Source of the DNA: Leisingera aquimarina DSM 24565
GTDB lineage: Bacteria; Pseudomonadota; Alphaproteobacteria; Rhodobacterales; Rhodobacteraceae
Direction of reading: 5' to 3'
Assembly (NCBI RefSeq): GCF_000473165.1
Contig: NZ_AXBE01000014.1
Coordinates: forward strand, 1 to 64,000
DNA length: 64,000 nucleotides
Part shown: in pieces, positions 25,377 through 32,823 of the stretch
Numbering within the stretch: the first letter of the stretch is position 1
Layout: each line of letters opens with the position of its first letter
Notes under the pieces: model-generated
Databases searched by the model: none
What the model was told of the DNA's origin: nothing
Seen by the model: only the letters and a program-made list of their open reading frames with translations
Position numbers and translations under genes: made by a program

Positions 25377-25985
25377 ATGGAAGATTCATCGCCCTCTGAG
25401 ATCGAAAAACCCGCGCTGGACCAGCTGGTCGGCGCCGCGGTCAAGACCCACCGGATGCTGGCCGGGCTGACCCTGGCCGGGCTGTCGGAACGCGCAGGCG
25501 TGTCCACCGCGATGATCTCCAAGATCGAGCGCGGCCAGGTCTCTGCCTCGCTGACGACGCTGGAAGCACTGGCCAATGCCATCGGCGCGCCGCTGATCAA
25601 CTTCTTTGCCGGCACGGTGGAGCATTCGGACGTGTCCTTTGTTGCGGCAGGCGAAGGCATGACCGTGCAGCGGCTGGGCAGCGGCTTTGGCCATACCTAC
25701 AAGATGATCGGCCGGGCCGAGAGCAGCCATGTGAGTTTCGAGAGCTTCGCCGTTACCCTGGAACAGCCGCTGAAGCCGCGCCCGCTGTACCGCCACCGCG
25801 GGCTGGAGTTCATGCATATCACCAGCGGCGAGATGGTCTTCCAATGCGGCGAGGCCTCGTATCATATGAAGCCCGGCGACAGCATCAGCTTTGATTCCAG
25901 CAACGCCCACGGCCCGGTGGAGCTGAAGACGGACAAGGTGAGTTTCATCACCATGGTCACCAAAGCCGAATCCAGCGAGGTTTAA
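25377..25985 (+). CDS. XRE-family regulator with C-terminal cupin domain
   Basis: The product (202 residues from the ATG at 25377; a GTG six bases earlier is possible) has an N-terminal HTH (LAGLTLAGLSERAGVSTAMISKIERGQ, about residues 28-56). A C-terminal cupin barrel follows (LYRHRGLEFMHITSGEMVFQ, YHMKPGDSISFDSSNAHGPV). This architecture regulates many amine and amino-acid pathways. It is divergent from the creatininase gene and convergent with an amino-acid-type binding-protein gene. Confidence 0.88.
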   Translation: MEDSSPSEIEKPALDQLVGAAVKTHRMLAGLTLAGLSERAGVSTAMISKIERGQVSASLTTLEALANAIGAPLINFFAGTVEHSDVSFVAAGEGMTVQRLGSGFGHTYKMIGRAESSHVSFESFAVTLEQPLKPRPLYRHRGLEFMHITSGEMVFQCGEASYHMKPGDSISFDSSNAHGPVELKTDKVSFITMVTKAESSEV

Positions 25986-25988
25986 AGA

Positions 25989-26009
25989 CGCAGCCGGAAC
26001 AGGCTGCGC
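25989..26009. terminator. Short hairpin between convergent genes
   Basis: CGCAGCC and GGCTGCG (7-base arms) with a 7-base loop lie directly after the XRE-cupin stop and before the stop of the convergent binding-protein gene. There is a short T-rich stretch after it (GGATTTTGCC). A bidirectional terminator is plausible. Confidence 0.45.
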
Positions 26010-26029
26010 CCTGGATTTTGCCTGGGCTG

Positions 26030-26800
26030 TTACAGGCCCCACTTGGCCCGGTTGGTTTCAAAGAAACCGGTGGCCTTTTTCACCTTCACCCAGTTGTTCA
26101 CGTAGTTGATCCAGACCTGATCGTCCTGCGGCAGCAGCATCGCAATCGGCGACGGTGCGCGCGGGCCGGTATCCGGCACCCGGGTCACCGGGAACTTTTC
26201 CTCCAGAGTGGAGCCTTCGATGTTGGAGGTGATGAACACATCCGCCCGGCCTGCCAGCACTTCTTGGAAGCCGCGTGCCGGGGCCTCGACCACCTTGATA
26301 TCGGCCTCGGGGAACCACTCCCGCGCCAGTTTCTCAAACGTCGTGCCCAGCGTCGTCGCCACCTTCACCCCCGGCTGATTGATCGAGTCATAGCCAGAGA
26401 AGTTCCCGGCCTTGTCCTTAAGTGTGAACGGAAAAATCTCCACCGCGATATAGCTGTCGGAGAACCCCGCGACCTTCATCCGCGGCGGCGAGATCGAGGC
26501 CGAACCGGTCAGATGGTACTTGCCCGCAACCACGCCATTGACCAGCGTTTTCCAATCGGCCGGCACAAATTCCACCTCGACACCCAGATCCTTGGCAAGC
26601 TCGGCCATGATATCGATGTCATACCCCTTGTAGCTGTTGGTCGCCGGATCGCGCAGCGTCATCGGGTTCCAATCGCCCGTCGTGCCGACCTTCAGCACAC
26701 CGCTGTCCAGAATGTCGTGCAGCGCCGATTGCGCCTGCGCGGCCCCCGCCAGCGCCACAGTCACAGCCGCGGCTGCCACCGCCTTGATAATGCGTTTCAT
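26030..26800 (-). CDS. Amino-acid-type ABC transporter substrate-binding protein
   Basis: The 256-residue precursor has a signal peptide (MKRIIKAVAAAAVTVALAGAAQA) and the family-3 binding-protein layout: LHDILDSGVLKVGTTGDWNP and YKGYDIDIMAELAKDLGVEVEFV. It is divergent from the ATPase and permease genes of the same importer, sharing a 117-base promoter region with a perfect 18-base palindrome. The ligand is a small polar amino acid or cyclic acid; proteins of this group also resemble cyclohexadienyl dehydratase. Confidence 0.86.
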   Translation of the reverse strand: MKRIIKAVAAAAVTVALAGAAQAQSALHDILDSGVLKVGTTGDWNPMTLRDPATNSYKGYDIDIMAELAKDLGVEVEFVPADWKTLVNGVVAGKYHLTGSASISPPRMKVAGFSDSYIAVEIFPFTLKDKAGNFSGYDSINQPGVKVATTLGTTFEKLAREWFPEADIKVVEAPARGFQEVLAGRADVFITSNIEGSTLEEKFPVTRVPDTGPRAPSPIAMLLPQDDQVWINYVNNWVKVKKATGFFETNRAKWGL

Positions 26801-26888
26801 TGATAACTCCCCGTTGGTGCGTTTTTTGGTTGCCTAGGAAAAGTAGCAGATTTGATGCTTGATTTAACGGCAACCGGGCAGTTAACCT

Positions 26889-26906
26889 CAAGAAAAATTT
26901 TTCTTG
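26889..26906. promoter_or_regulatory. 18-base palindrome in the divergent ABC promoter region
   Basis: CAAGAAAAATTTTTCTTG is a perfect palindrome ending 11 bases before the ATPase start codon, next to its ribosome site. It is well placed to act as an operator for the importer, perhaps for the XRE-cupin or the LysR at 31770; the binding protein is unknown. Confidence 0.5.
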
Positions 26907-26917
26907 GGAAGAAAAAT

Positions 26918-27679
26918 ATGCCAGGAAACCCGCAGCCAGACCCCGCACTTGCCATCGAACTTGCCGGTGTCAACAAATGGTATGGCACGTTTCATGTGCT
27001 GAAGGATATCAGCCTGACGGTGCGTGCCGGTGAAAAGGTTGTGATTTGCGGGCCGTCCGGGTCCGGCAAATCCACTGTGGTGCGCTGCATCAACCGGCTG
27101 GAGGAGCATCAGAAGGGTATCATCCGGGTCGACGGGACTGAGCTGACCAATGATCCCCAATCCGTGGCAGCGATCCGCTCCGAGGTCGGCATGGTGTTCC
27201 AGCAATTCAACCTGTTCCCGCATCTGACGGTGCTGGAGAACCTGACACTGGGCCCCATCAAAGCCCGCGGCATGTCCAAGGCGGAGGCCGAAGCCAAGGC
27301 GATGCATTACCTGGAACGCGTCCACATCCCTGACCAGGCAAGGAAACGCCCCGGCCAGCTGTCCGGCGGCCAGCAACAGCGGGTGGCAATTGCCCGCTCG
27401 CTTTGCATGGAGCCCAAAGTGCTGCTGTTTGACGAGCCGACCTCTGCCCTGGACCCGGAGATGATCTCTGAAGTCTTGGACGTGATGGCGGAGCTGGCGG
27501 TGGACGGCATGACCATGGTGGTGGTCACCCACGAGATGGGATTTGCCCGCAAGGTGGCCGACCAGATGGTGTTCATGGATGCCGGCGAGATTGTCGAGCA
27601 GGGCCCGCCGGAGGAATTCTTTGGCTCCCCCCGCTCACCGCGCTGCCAGAAATTCCTGTCGCAGATCCTGCAGCACTGA
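26918..27679 (+). CDS. Amino-acid ABC transporter ATP-binding protein (GlnQ/HisP-like)
   Basis: The 253-residue ATPase has Walker A (GPSGSGKST), signature ([15 protein letters not shown]), Walker B ([12 protein letters not shown]) and the GlnQ-type [20 protein letters not shown]. The ATG at 26918 follows GGAAG and the palindrome at 26889; upstream in-frame codons lie inside the promoter region. The permease gene follows after 15 bases. Confidence 0.9.
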   Translation: MPGNPQPDPALAIELAGVNKWYGTFHVLKDISLTVRAGEKVVICGPSGSGKSTVVRCINRLEEHQKGIIRVDGTELTNDPQSVAAIRSEVGMVFQQFNLFPHLTVLENLTLGPIKARGMSKAEAEAKAMHYLERVHIPDQARKRPGQLSGGQQQRVAIARSLCMEPKVLLFDEPTSALDPEMISEVLDVMAELAVDGMTMVVVTHEMGFARKVADQMVFMDAGEIVEQGPPEEFFGSPRSPRCQKFLSQILQH

Positions 27680-27694
27680 CCGGAAGGATCAAGC

Positions 27695-28456
27695 ATGAAA
27701 AAGACCCTGATCCTTCTGCTGCCCTTGCTGGCGCTTGCGGGCTGTTCCAGTTCTTCGACTTGGGGCTGGTATGTGATCAACCCGATGACCGCCAGCGGCT
27801 GGGTGAATGTGAAATTCCTGATCTCCGGCATGGGCGACACCATCCTGATCTCGGTGATTGCCGCAGTGATCTCCATCGCGCTGGGACTGGTGGTCGCCCT
27901 GCCCGGCCTCGCCAAAAGCCGCGGCTGGCGGATGGTGAACCGGGTCTATGTGGAGCTGGTCCGCTCGATCCCGCTGCTGCCGATGCTGTTCTGGGTGTTC
28001 TACGGCTTGCCAATCATCTTCCGCGAAATGGGAATGAACGTGCCGATCGACCCGTTCTGGGGCGCCATCATCACCCTGGCGCTGTCCGACAGCGCCTTTA
28101 CCGCCGAGATTTACCGCGCGGGCATCCAGTCGATTGCAAAGGGCCAGACCGAGGCGGCCCAGACCATCGGCCTCAACTACCTGCAGACGATGCGCTATGT
28201 GATCCTGCCGCAGGCGATCCGCCGCATCCTGCCGCCGCTGGCCAACCAGTTCATCTACATCGTCAAGATGAGCGCCTTTGCCTCTGTCATCGGCATGCAG
28301 GAACTGACCCGGCGCGCCAATGAACTGGTGGTCAGCGAATACCGCCCGCTGGAAATCTACACCCTGCTGATCCTGGAATATCTGGTGCTGGTGCTGATCA
28401 TCAGCGCCGGCGTGCGCTGGCTGGAACGCCGCATGGGATCGGACGAAAGAGGCTGA
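27695..28456 (+). CDS. Amino-acid ABC transporter permease (HisM/GlnP-like) with lipoprotein-like N-terminus
   Basis: The 253-residue protein has about five membrane segments and the EAA loop AAQTIGLNYLQTMRYVILPQ of polar-amino-acid permeases. Oddly, it starts with a lipoprotein-type signal: MKKTLILLLPLLALAGCSSSS, with a lipobox LALAGC before the first permease segment. Only one permease gene is present, so the channel is probably a homodimer. It ends 12 bases before the AhpD-like gene, suggesting a transporter plus enzyme operon (27-30 kb). Confidence 0.85.
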   Translation: MKKTLILLLPLLALAGCSSSSTWGWYVINPMTASGWVNVKFLISGMGDTILISVIAAVISIALGLVVALPGLAKSRGWRMVNRVYVELVRSIPLLPMLFWVFYGLPIIFREMGMNVPIDPFWGAIITLALSDSAFTAEIYRAGIQSIAKGQTEAAQTIGLNYLQTMRYVILPQAIRRILPPLANQFIYIVKMSAFASVIGMQELTRRANELVVSEYRPLEIYTLLILEYLVLVLIISAGVRWLERRMGSDERG

Positions 28457-28468
28457 GGAGAGACAAAC

Positions 28469-28813
28469 ATGGACTGGAAAACCTTCATGGCCGAGACCGA
28501 GGCCAATATCGGCAGCTTCTCCAAGGAAGTCCCCGATACCGTGCGCGGCTTTGGTGCCATGGGCCAAGCCGCCAAAAAGGACGGCGCCCTCAGCGAGAAG
28601 ACCAAGGAATTCATCGCCCTTGGCATCGCCATCGCCACCCGCTGCGACAGCTGCATCGGCTTTCACGTGCGGTCCCTGGTGCGGCTGGGTGCCACCCGCG
28701 GGGAACTGAGCGAGGCGCTCGCGATGGCCACCTATATGGGCGGCGGGCCTTCCTATGCCTACAGCGCCAAGGCGCTGAAAGCCTTTGATGTATTCTCAGA
28801 GGGGCAACCATGA
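28469..28813 (+). CDS. AhpD-like carboxymuconolactone decarboxylase family protein
   Basis: The 114-residue protein has the AhpD/CMD core with a CxxC pair (C59 and C62 in RCDSC) and a nearby histidine (H66), the redox centre of AhpD-like alkylhydroperoxidases. It overlaps the Rieske oxygenase start by four bases, so both are made together. It may relieve peroxides produced by uncoupled oxygenase turnover or act on an intermediate; neither is shown. Confidence 0.85.
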   Translation: MDWKTFMAETEANIGSFSKEVPDTVRGFGAMGQAAKKDGALSEKTKEFIALGIAIATRCDSCIGFHVRSLVRLGATRGELSEALAMATYMGGGPSYAYSAKALKAFDVFSEGQP

Positions 28814-29859
28814 GACCGGATCTGATCGGCGGCGAGGGGTATGTCCGGAACTGCTGGTATGTGGCGGGGCGCAGCGAGGATTTCGGGCGCGAGCTGACTG
28901 CGCTCACCATGCTGGAAGAGCAGATCGTGATCTACCGCGACACCAAGGGCGCGGCCATCGCGCTGGAGGACGCCTGCCCGCACCGCAAACTGCCGCTGTC
29001 GCGCGGCACTATCGAGGGCGACCACGTGGTCTGCGGCTATCACGGGCTGACCTTCGACTGCCGCGGCGAATGCGTGATCGCGCCGACCCAGCTCGACAAC
29101 CCGCCGCGCCGCGCTGCCGTGCATTCCTACCCGGCCGAGGACCGCTGGGGGTTTCTGTGGCTGTGGATGGGCGATCCGGATCAGGCGGACCGGGGCCGGA
29201 TCATCGACATTCCGAACTTCGACAATCCGTCCTGGGGCAAGACGCAGAAGGGCGCGATGGAGATAGCCTGCCACTATCTCTATATCACCGACAACCTGTT
29301 AGACCCCAGCCATGTGGCCTGGGTGCATCTGACCTCATTCGCCGGGGCCGGAACCGACAACCGCCCGCTGGACCTGGAAGAAACACAGGATGGCGTCATC
29401 GTCTCCCGCTGGGTGCTGGATGAGGCACCGCCGCCCTATTACAAACCGATGCTGCCCTTCGGTCCCGCTTGCGACCGCAAGCAGCATTACGAATGCCGCC
29501 TGCCCGCCACCGCGATCAACATGTCGGTCTATGCGCCCAAGGGCGAAGGCGGCAAGGATGTGCCCCTGTCGCCCAATGCCTTCGTCAACATCTCCTATAA
29601 CTTCATCACCCCGGTGGACGCCGGGCGCTCGCGCTATTTCTGGTTCCAGCATCGCAATATGCATGCGGAGGATGCGGCGATGTCGCAGCGTATGTTCGAG
29701 GGCGCCATCATGGCCTTTACCGAGGACAAGGACGTGCTGGAATATGTCCAGACCGGCATGGCAAAACGCAAGACGCCCTATATCAACCTTGGCTTGGATG
29801 CAGGCGCGATGCGCTTCCGCACCCGCGTTGCCCGGCAGATCAAGTCCGAGGCCGGCTGA
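28810..29859 (+). CDS. Rieske non-heme iron oxygenase, vanillate O-demethylase (VanA)-like
   Basis: The 349-residue protein has a Rieske cluster site (C56, H58, C75, H78: CPHRKLPLS and CGYHGL) and the mononuclear iron site DNLLDPSHVAWVH with H168 and H173. Size and layout fit the VanA/DdmC group, which demethylates or hydroxylates small aromatic or N-methyl compounds. No ferredoxin reductase (VanB-like) gene is visible anywhere in the window, so the electron donor must be encoded elsewhere. It is coupled to the AhpD-like gene and follows the amino-acid-type importer. Confidence 0.87.
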   Translation: MRPDLIGGEGYVRNCWYVAGRSEDFGRELTALTMLEEQIVIYRDTKGAAIALEDACPHRKLPLSRGTIEGDHVVCGYHGLTFDCRGECVIAPTQLDNPPRRAAVHSYPAEDRWGFLWLWMGDPDQADRGRIIDIPNFDNPSWGKTQKGAMEIACHYLYITDNLLDPSHVAWVHLTSFAGAGTDNRPLDLEETQDGVIVSRWVLDEAPPPYYKPMLPFGPACDRKQHYECRLPATAINMSVYAPKGEGGKDVPLSPNAFVNISYNFITPVDAGRSRYFWFQHRNMHAEDAAMSQRMFEGAIMAFTEDKDVLEYVQTGMAKRKTPYINLGLDAGAMRFRTRVARQIKSEAG

Positions 29860-29866
29860 AAAAGAA

Positions 29867-29938
29867 GCCGTTTCCCTGCGAGGGAAACGGCCATGAAAAA
29901 TCGATTTTTCATGGCTGAAATCCGCGCCGGATTTCAGC
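29867..29938. repeat. Compound triple-palindrome repeat, copy A
   Basis: Three abutting hairpins follow one another. The first has arms GCCGTTTCCCT/AGGGAAACGGC (29867-29891). The second is a perfect 24-base palindrome centred on AAAAATCGATTTTT (29891-29914). The third has arms GCTGAAATCCG/CGGATTTCAGC (29914-29938). It lies between convergent genes and its last arm includes the stop codon of the gene ending at 29934. Related copies are at 37949 and, inverted, at 58960. Confidence 0.85.
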
Positions 29939-31037
29939 TGGCGAGCCGCCCGCCCGGTCCCTGCCCTACCGCTTGCGCAGGTGCGTCAAACACCGCCTTG
30001 ATGCAGGGGAATTGCGCCAGAACTTCCGTCCCGCCCGGCACCAGATGCGGGTCGAACACACCGTCTTTCCAGACTGCCGCGCCATCCATCTCAATCGTCG
30101 GGTCCAGCACGTTCAGCGAAATCTCCCCCGGCGCGTAATGCCCGCAAGTGTGGAAATGCATCAGCCGCGGATTGCCAAAGGCCGCGCCGCTCCAGCGCTC
30201 GAAATTCTCTGCCGCCGCCATGCCATAGGCACAGCCCGGATGGATGCCGGCATGCCAGGAATGCATGGTCATCGCATCCAGACCGAACTGCTTCCCCACT
30301 TTGGCGTAATGCATCCGGGCGCAATGCACGTCCCTTTCGTGGCCCTCGAACCTCTCCAGCACGCTGCCGCGGAAATGCACCGCAAGCGGTTCGCGCAGAC
30401 CGCAGCCGTAGGGGTCATAGAATTTCGAGCCGGTCCCGACCAGGAACCCGTCCTGCATGACCACGCCCGAGAACCCCTGCGCCGGCACCGGCGCAAAGAC
30501 CGACATCGGGAACCGCGTCACCGACACATCCGCAGCACCCGACTTGGGATAGGCCGCACCCGGCCCGCTGAAATCCGTGCCCAGCGGGCAGGTCACCCGG
30601 ATATGCTGCGCCGCCGCCATCAGCGCGTTGACCGCATCTTTCAGCGCCACAAACCCCTGATAGTTCGCGCGCCCGAAACCAGATGCCAGCATCCCCGCAT
30701 CCAGCGCATAAGACATGATCGGGCGGATGCCCTGCATGTCCTTGCTGAACCGGATTTGATCACCGCTGCGCGACAGGAACAGCACCCGGTCCGCCGCCTT
30801 CATCCGCGCGACCAGCGCCGGCGGCAACGCGGCACCCATCGGATCAAACGCCAGCACCTCGCACTTCGCGTCAATCCCCAGCGCGCGGGCACTCTCCATC
30901 ACCGCCCCGGCAATCGCTGCGTCGTAATAGCCGTTCGCGGGGTCTTCCCGCAGGATCAGCAGATGGTCCCCGGCGCGCAAGCCGCCGCAGGTCACCAGCA
31001 GATTTTCGGCGCCGGCGCGCAGATCCGCATCCTGCAT
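29934..31037 (-). CDS. M29-aminopeptidase/NicX-like metalloprotein
   Basis: The 367-residue product resembles the M29 leucyl aminopeptidase superfamily that also contains 2,5-dihydroxypyridine dioxygenase NicX. Likely metal ligands lie in MHSWHAGIHPGC and HFHTCGHYAPGEIS near residues 275-325. The N-terminal half (GGLRAGDHLLILREDPANGYYDAAIAGAVMESARALG) also fits this family. The ATG at 31037 follows GGGAG; a GTG at 31064 is less likely. It is divergent from an AhpD-like gene. A ring-cleaving or peptidase-like role is possible; I cannot choose from sequence alone. Confidence 0.6.
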   Translation of the reverse strand: MQDADLRAGAENLLVTCGGLRAGDHLLILREDPANGYYDAAIAGAVMESARALGIDAKCEVLAFDPMGAALPPALVARMKAADRVLFLSRSGDQIRFSKDMQGIRPIMSYALDAGMLASGFGRANYQGFVALKDAVNALMAAAQHIRVTCPLGTDFSGPGAAYPKSGAADVSVTRFPMSVFAPVPAQGFSGVVMQDGFLVGTGSKFYDPYGCGLREPLAVHFRGSVLERFEGHERDVHCARMHYAKVGKQFGLDAMTMHSWHAGIHPGCAYGMAAAENFERWSGAAFGNPRLMHFHTCGHYAPGEISLNVLDPTIEMDGAAVWKDGVFDPHLVPGGTEVLAQFPCIKAVFDAPAQAVGQGPGGRLAS

Positions 31038-31111
31038 CCCGCAGTTCTCCCTCTTGATCCTCACCCGGATGTTACCCGCAGCCGCCCCCTCCGATCCAGG
31101 AAAATTTCACA

Positions 31112-31131
31112 ACAGTAAAATTTTCTACTGT
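31112..31131. promoter_or_regulatory. Inverted repeat in divergent promoter region
   Basis: ACAGTA and TACTGT flank an AT-rich 8-base centre between the divergent NicX-like and AhpD-like genes. It is a candidate operator; the LysR at 31770 is a possible binder. Confidence 0.45.
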
Positions 31132-31184
31132 CATTCAGGACGCCCCTTCCCCTATCCTGCCCCTGGAAACCGCGGAGAAAGCAT

Positions 31185-31766
31185 ATGAGCGCATGGATTG
31201 AGATGATCCCGGACGAGAAGGCCGAGGGCCGTCTCAAGGAATTGCTGGACAAGGCGCGCACGCCGCATGGCACTGTCGACACCGTGATGCGGGTGCATTC
31301 GCTGCGCCCGGAGACGATGAACGGCCATGTCACCCTCTACCGGTCGGTGCTGCACTCGGACGACAATCAGCTGCCGTTCTGGTTTCTGGAGGTAATCGCC
31401 AGCTACACCTCTATTCTGAACGACTGCACCTATTCGCTGACCCATCACTTCATGAACGTGCGCAACCTGTTGAAGAACCAACTGCGCAGCGACCGGATTT
31501 TCACAGCACTCAAGGCGCACCGGCCCGAGGATGAGTTCGCGGGCAAGGATCTGGCTCTGCTGCGTTATGCCGGCAAGCTGACAACGGATGCGGGCAAGAT
31601 GGTGAAATCCGATTTCGAAGCGCTGAAAATCGCGGGCTGCGACGATGGCGAGATCCTGGAGGTGAACCAAGTCTGCGCCTATTTCAACTACTCGAACCGC
31701 CTGCTGAACGGGCTGGGTGCCACGACGGAGAACGACGTGATCGGCTATTACAAGGGCGATGAATAG
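31185..31766 (+). CDS. AhpD-like peroxidase-related protein lacking the second cysteine
   Basis: The 193-residue protein matches the uncharacterised peroxidase-related branch of the carboxymuconolactone decarboxylase family. Where relatives usually have CxxC followed by HH, this one reads DCTYSLTHH, keeping C81, H87 and H88 but with serine at 84. CGGAGAAAGC precedes the ATG. Loss of the resolving cysteine makes classic AhpD disulfide chemistry unlikely. It is convergent with the LysR gene, 3 bases apart. Confidence 0.8.
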   Translation: MSAWIEMIPDEKAEGRLKELLDKARTPHGTVDTVMRVHSLRPETMNGHVTLYRSVLHSDDNQLPFWFLEVIASYTSILNDCTYSLTHHFMNVRNLLKNQLRSDRIFTALKAHRPEDEFAGKDLALLRYAGKLTTDAGKMVKSDFEALKIAGCDDGEILEVNQVCAYFNYSNRLLNGLGATTENDVIGYYKGDE

Positions 31767-31769
31767 CCG

Positions 31770-32726
31770 CTAGCCCCGCGCCGTTTCCAAATCGGCGCGG
31801 AACGGCGCCAGGCTATCGGTAAAAGCGTCCAGGAAATCCAGCGCCAGCAGCGACCGGCTGCCCGACACCGGCCGCAGGATCGACAGCCGGTGCTGCAGCT
31901 CGGGCGCAAAGGGCACGATGGCAATATTCTGGCCGCGGAACTGCTCGGCATCCAGGGCGCTGACGACCGAGGCGCCCTGCCCCTGGCTGATGATGATGCA
32001 GGCGGTGGAGAACTGCCGCACCTCGATCCAGCTGTTCAATTCCACCCCGGCCTCGGAAAATGATTTGTGCAGCTTGCGGAAAAACGGGCTGTCGCGCCGG
32101 GTGTGGATGATCTTGCGGTGCTGCAGGTCGCGGGGCGTGATAACATCCTGTTCTGCCAGCGGATCATTCTGCGGCAGCACACAGACCGTGCGGACGGGGA
32201 TGTCGATGTTTTCCACCGCCGGATGGGCGGCGAACCCATCTGTGATGCCGCAGTCATACTGCTCGCCGATGATCCACTCCAAAATCCGCTCAGGCCGGTC
32301 CGGCTCCAGCGTCAGCCGCACGCCGGGGCGGTGCTCCAGAAATCCGGCCAGCAGCTTGGGAAGCAGCGCTGTAGCAAACCCCGGCAGACAGGCGATGCGC
32401 AGATGGCCTGCGGTGCGCTCGGTCAAGTCCCGGTTGAGTTCCTCAAGATGGTTCAAACTGTCAAACACCCGCCCCACTTCGGACAGCAGATAACGCGCCT
32501 CACTGGTGGGAATCAGCAGCCCGTCCTTGCGGGTGAACAGATCCACCGCCACCGTTTTGGAAAAATCAGACAGCAGACGGCTGGCCGCCGGCTGGGAAAT
32601 ACCCAGGCTTTCAGCGGCGCGGGTGACAGAGCCCGTGCGGGCAACGGCCTGAAAGGCCTCAAGCTGGCGGAGTTTGAATTTCAAGGGGTTAGCCGCTTTC
32701 AAAGGAAGAATGACACGCCATCGCAT
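31770..32726 (-). CDS. LysR-family transcriptional regulator
   Basis: The product (up to 318 residues) has a LysR wHTH (LRQLEAFQAVARTGSVTRAAESLGISQPAASRLLSDF) and an effector domain. The farthest start, ATG 32726, lies inside a 17-base palindromic operator, so a TTG at 32684 (giving MKFKLRQLEAF) may be the true start. It is divergent from ugpB and convergent with the AhpD-like gene, and probably regulates the ugp operon. Confidence 0.85.
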   Translation of the reverse strand: MRWRVILPLKAANPLKFKLRQLEAFQAVARTGSVTRAAESLGISQPAASRLLSDFSKTVAVDLFTRKDGLLIPTSEARYLLSEVGRVFDSLNHLEELNRDLTERTAGHLRIACLPGFATALLPKLLAGFLEHRPGVRLTLEPDRPERILEWIIGEQYDCGITDGFAAHPAVENIDIPVRTVCVLPQNDPLAEQDVITPRDLQHRKIIHTRRDSPFFRKLHKSFSEAGVELNSWIEVRQFSTACIIISQGQGASVVSALDAEQFRGQNIAIVPFAPELQHRLSILRPVSGSRSLLALDFLDAFTDSLAPFRADLETARG

Positions 32727-32740
32727 AACATCATGTTATG
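32724..32740. promoter_or_regulatory. Perfect LysR-type operator between lysR and ugpB
   Basis: CATAACATCATGTTATG is a perfect odd palindrome with T-N11-A spacing, 84 bases upstream of ugpB. It overlaps the most distal lysR start codon, which fits autorepression and activation of the divergent operon. Confidence 0.65.
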
Positions 32741-32823
32741 AAATTTGTCAAAAAACTTTTGCTTGAATTATCTTTCCCGCCGGACAAAAGCTATCGGCAG
32801 AGCCAACTTTGGGAGAGAAGCTC

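Noticed and set aside
29893-30138. Short frame starting MKNRFFMAEIR, with similar starts at 58986
   Set aside because: The start is created by the ATGAAAAATC palindrome of the triple-hairpin repeat; there is no ribosome site and no conserved continuation.
31776-31800. CCGCGCCG/CGGCGCGG hairpin at the 3' end of the LysR gene
   Set aside because: It can fold, but it lies inside coding sequence with no T-run; GC-rich codons make such stems common.
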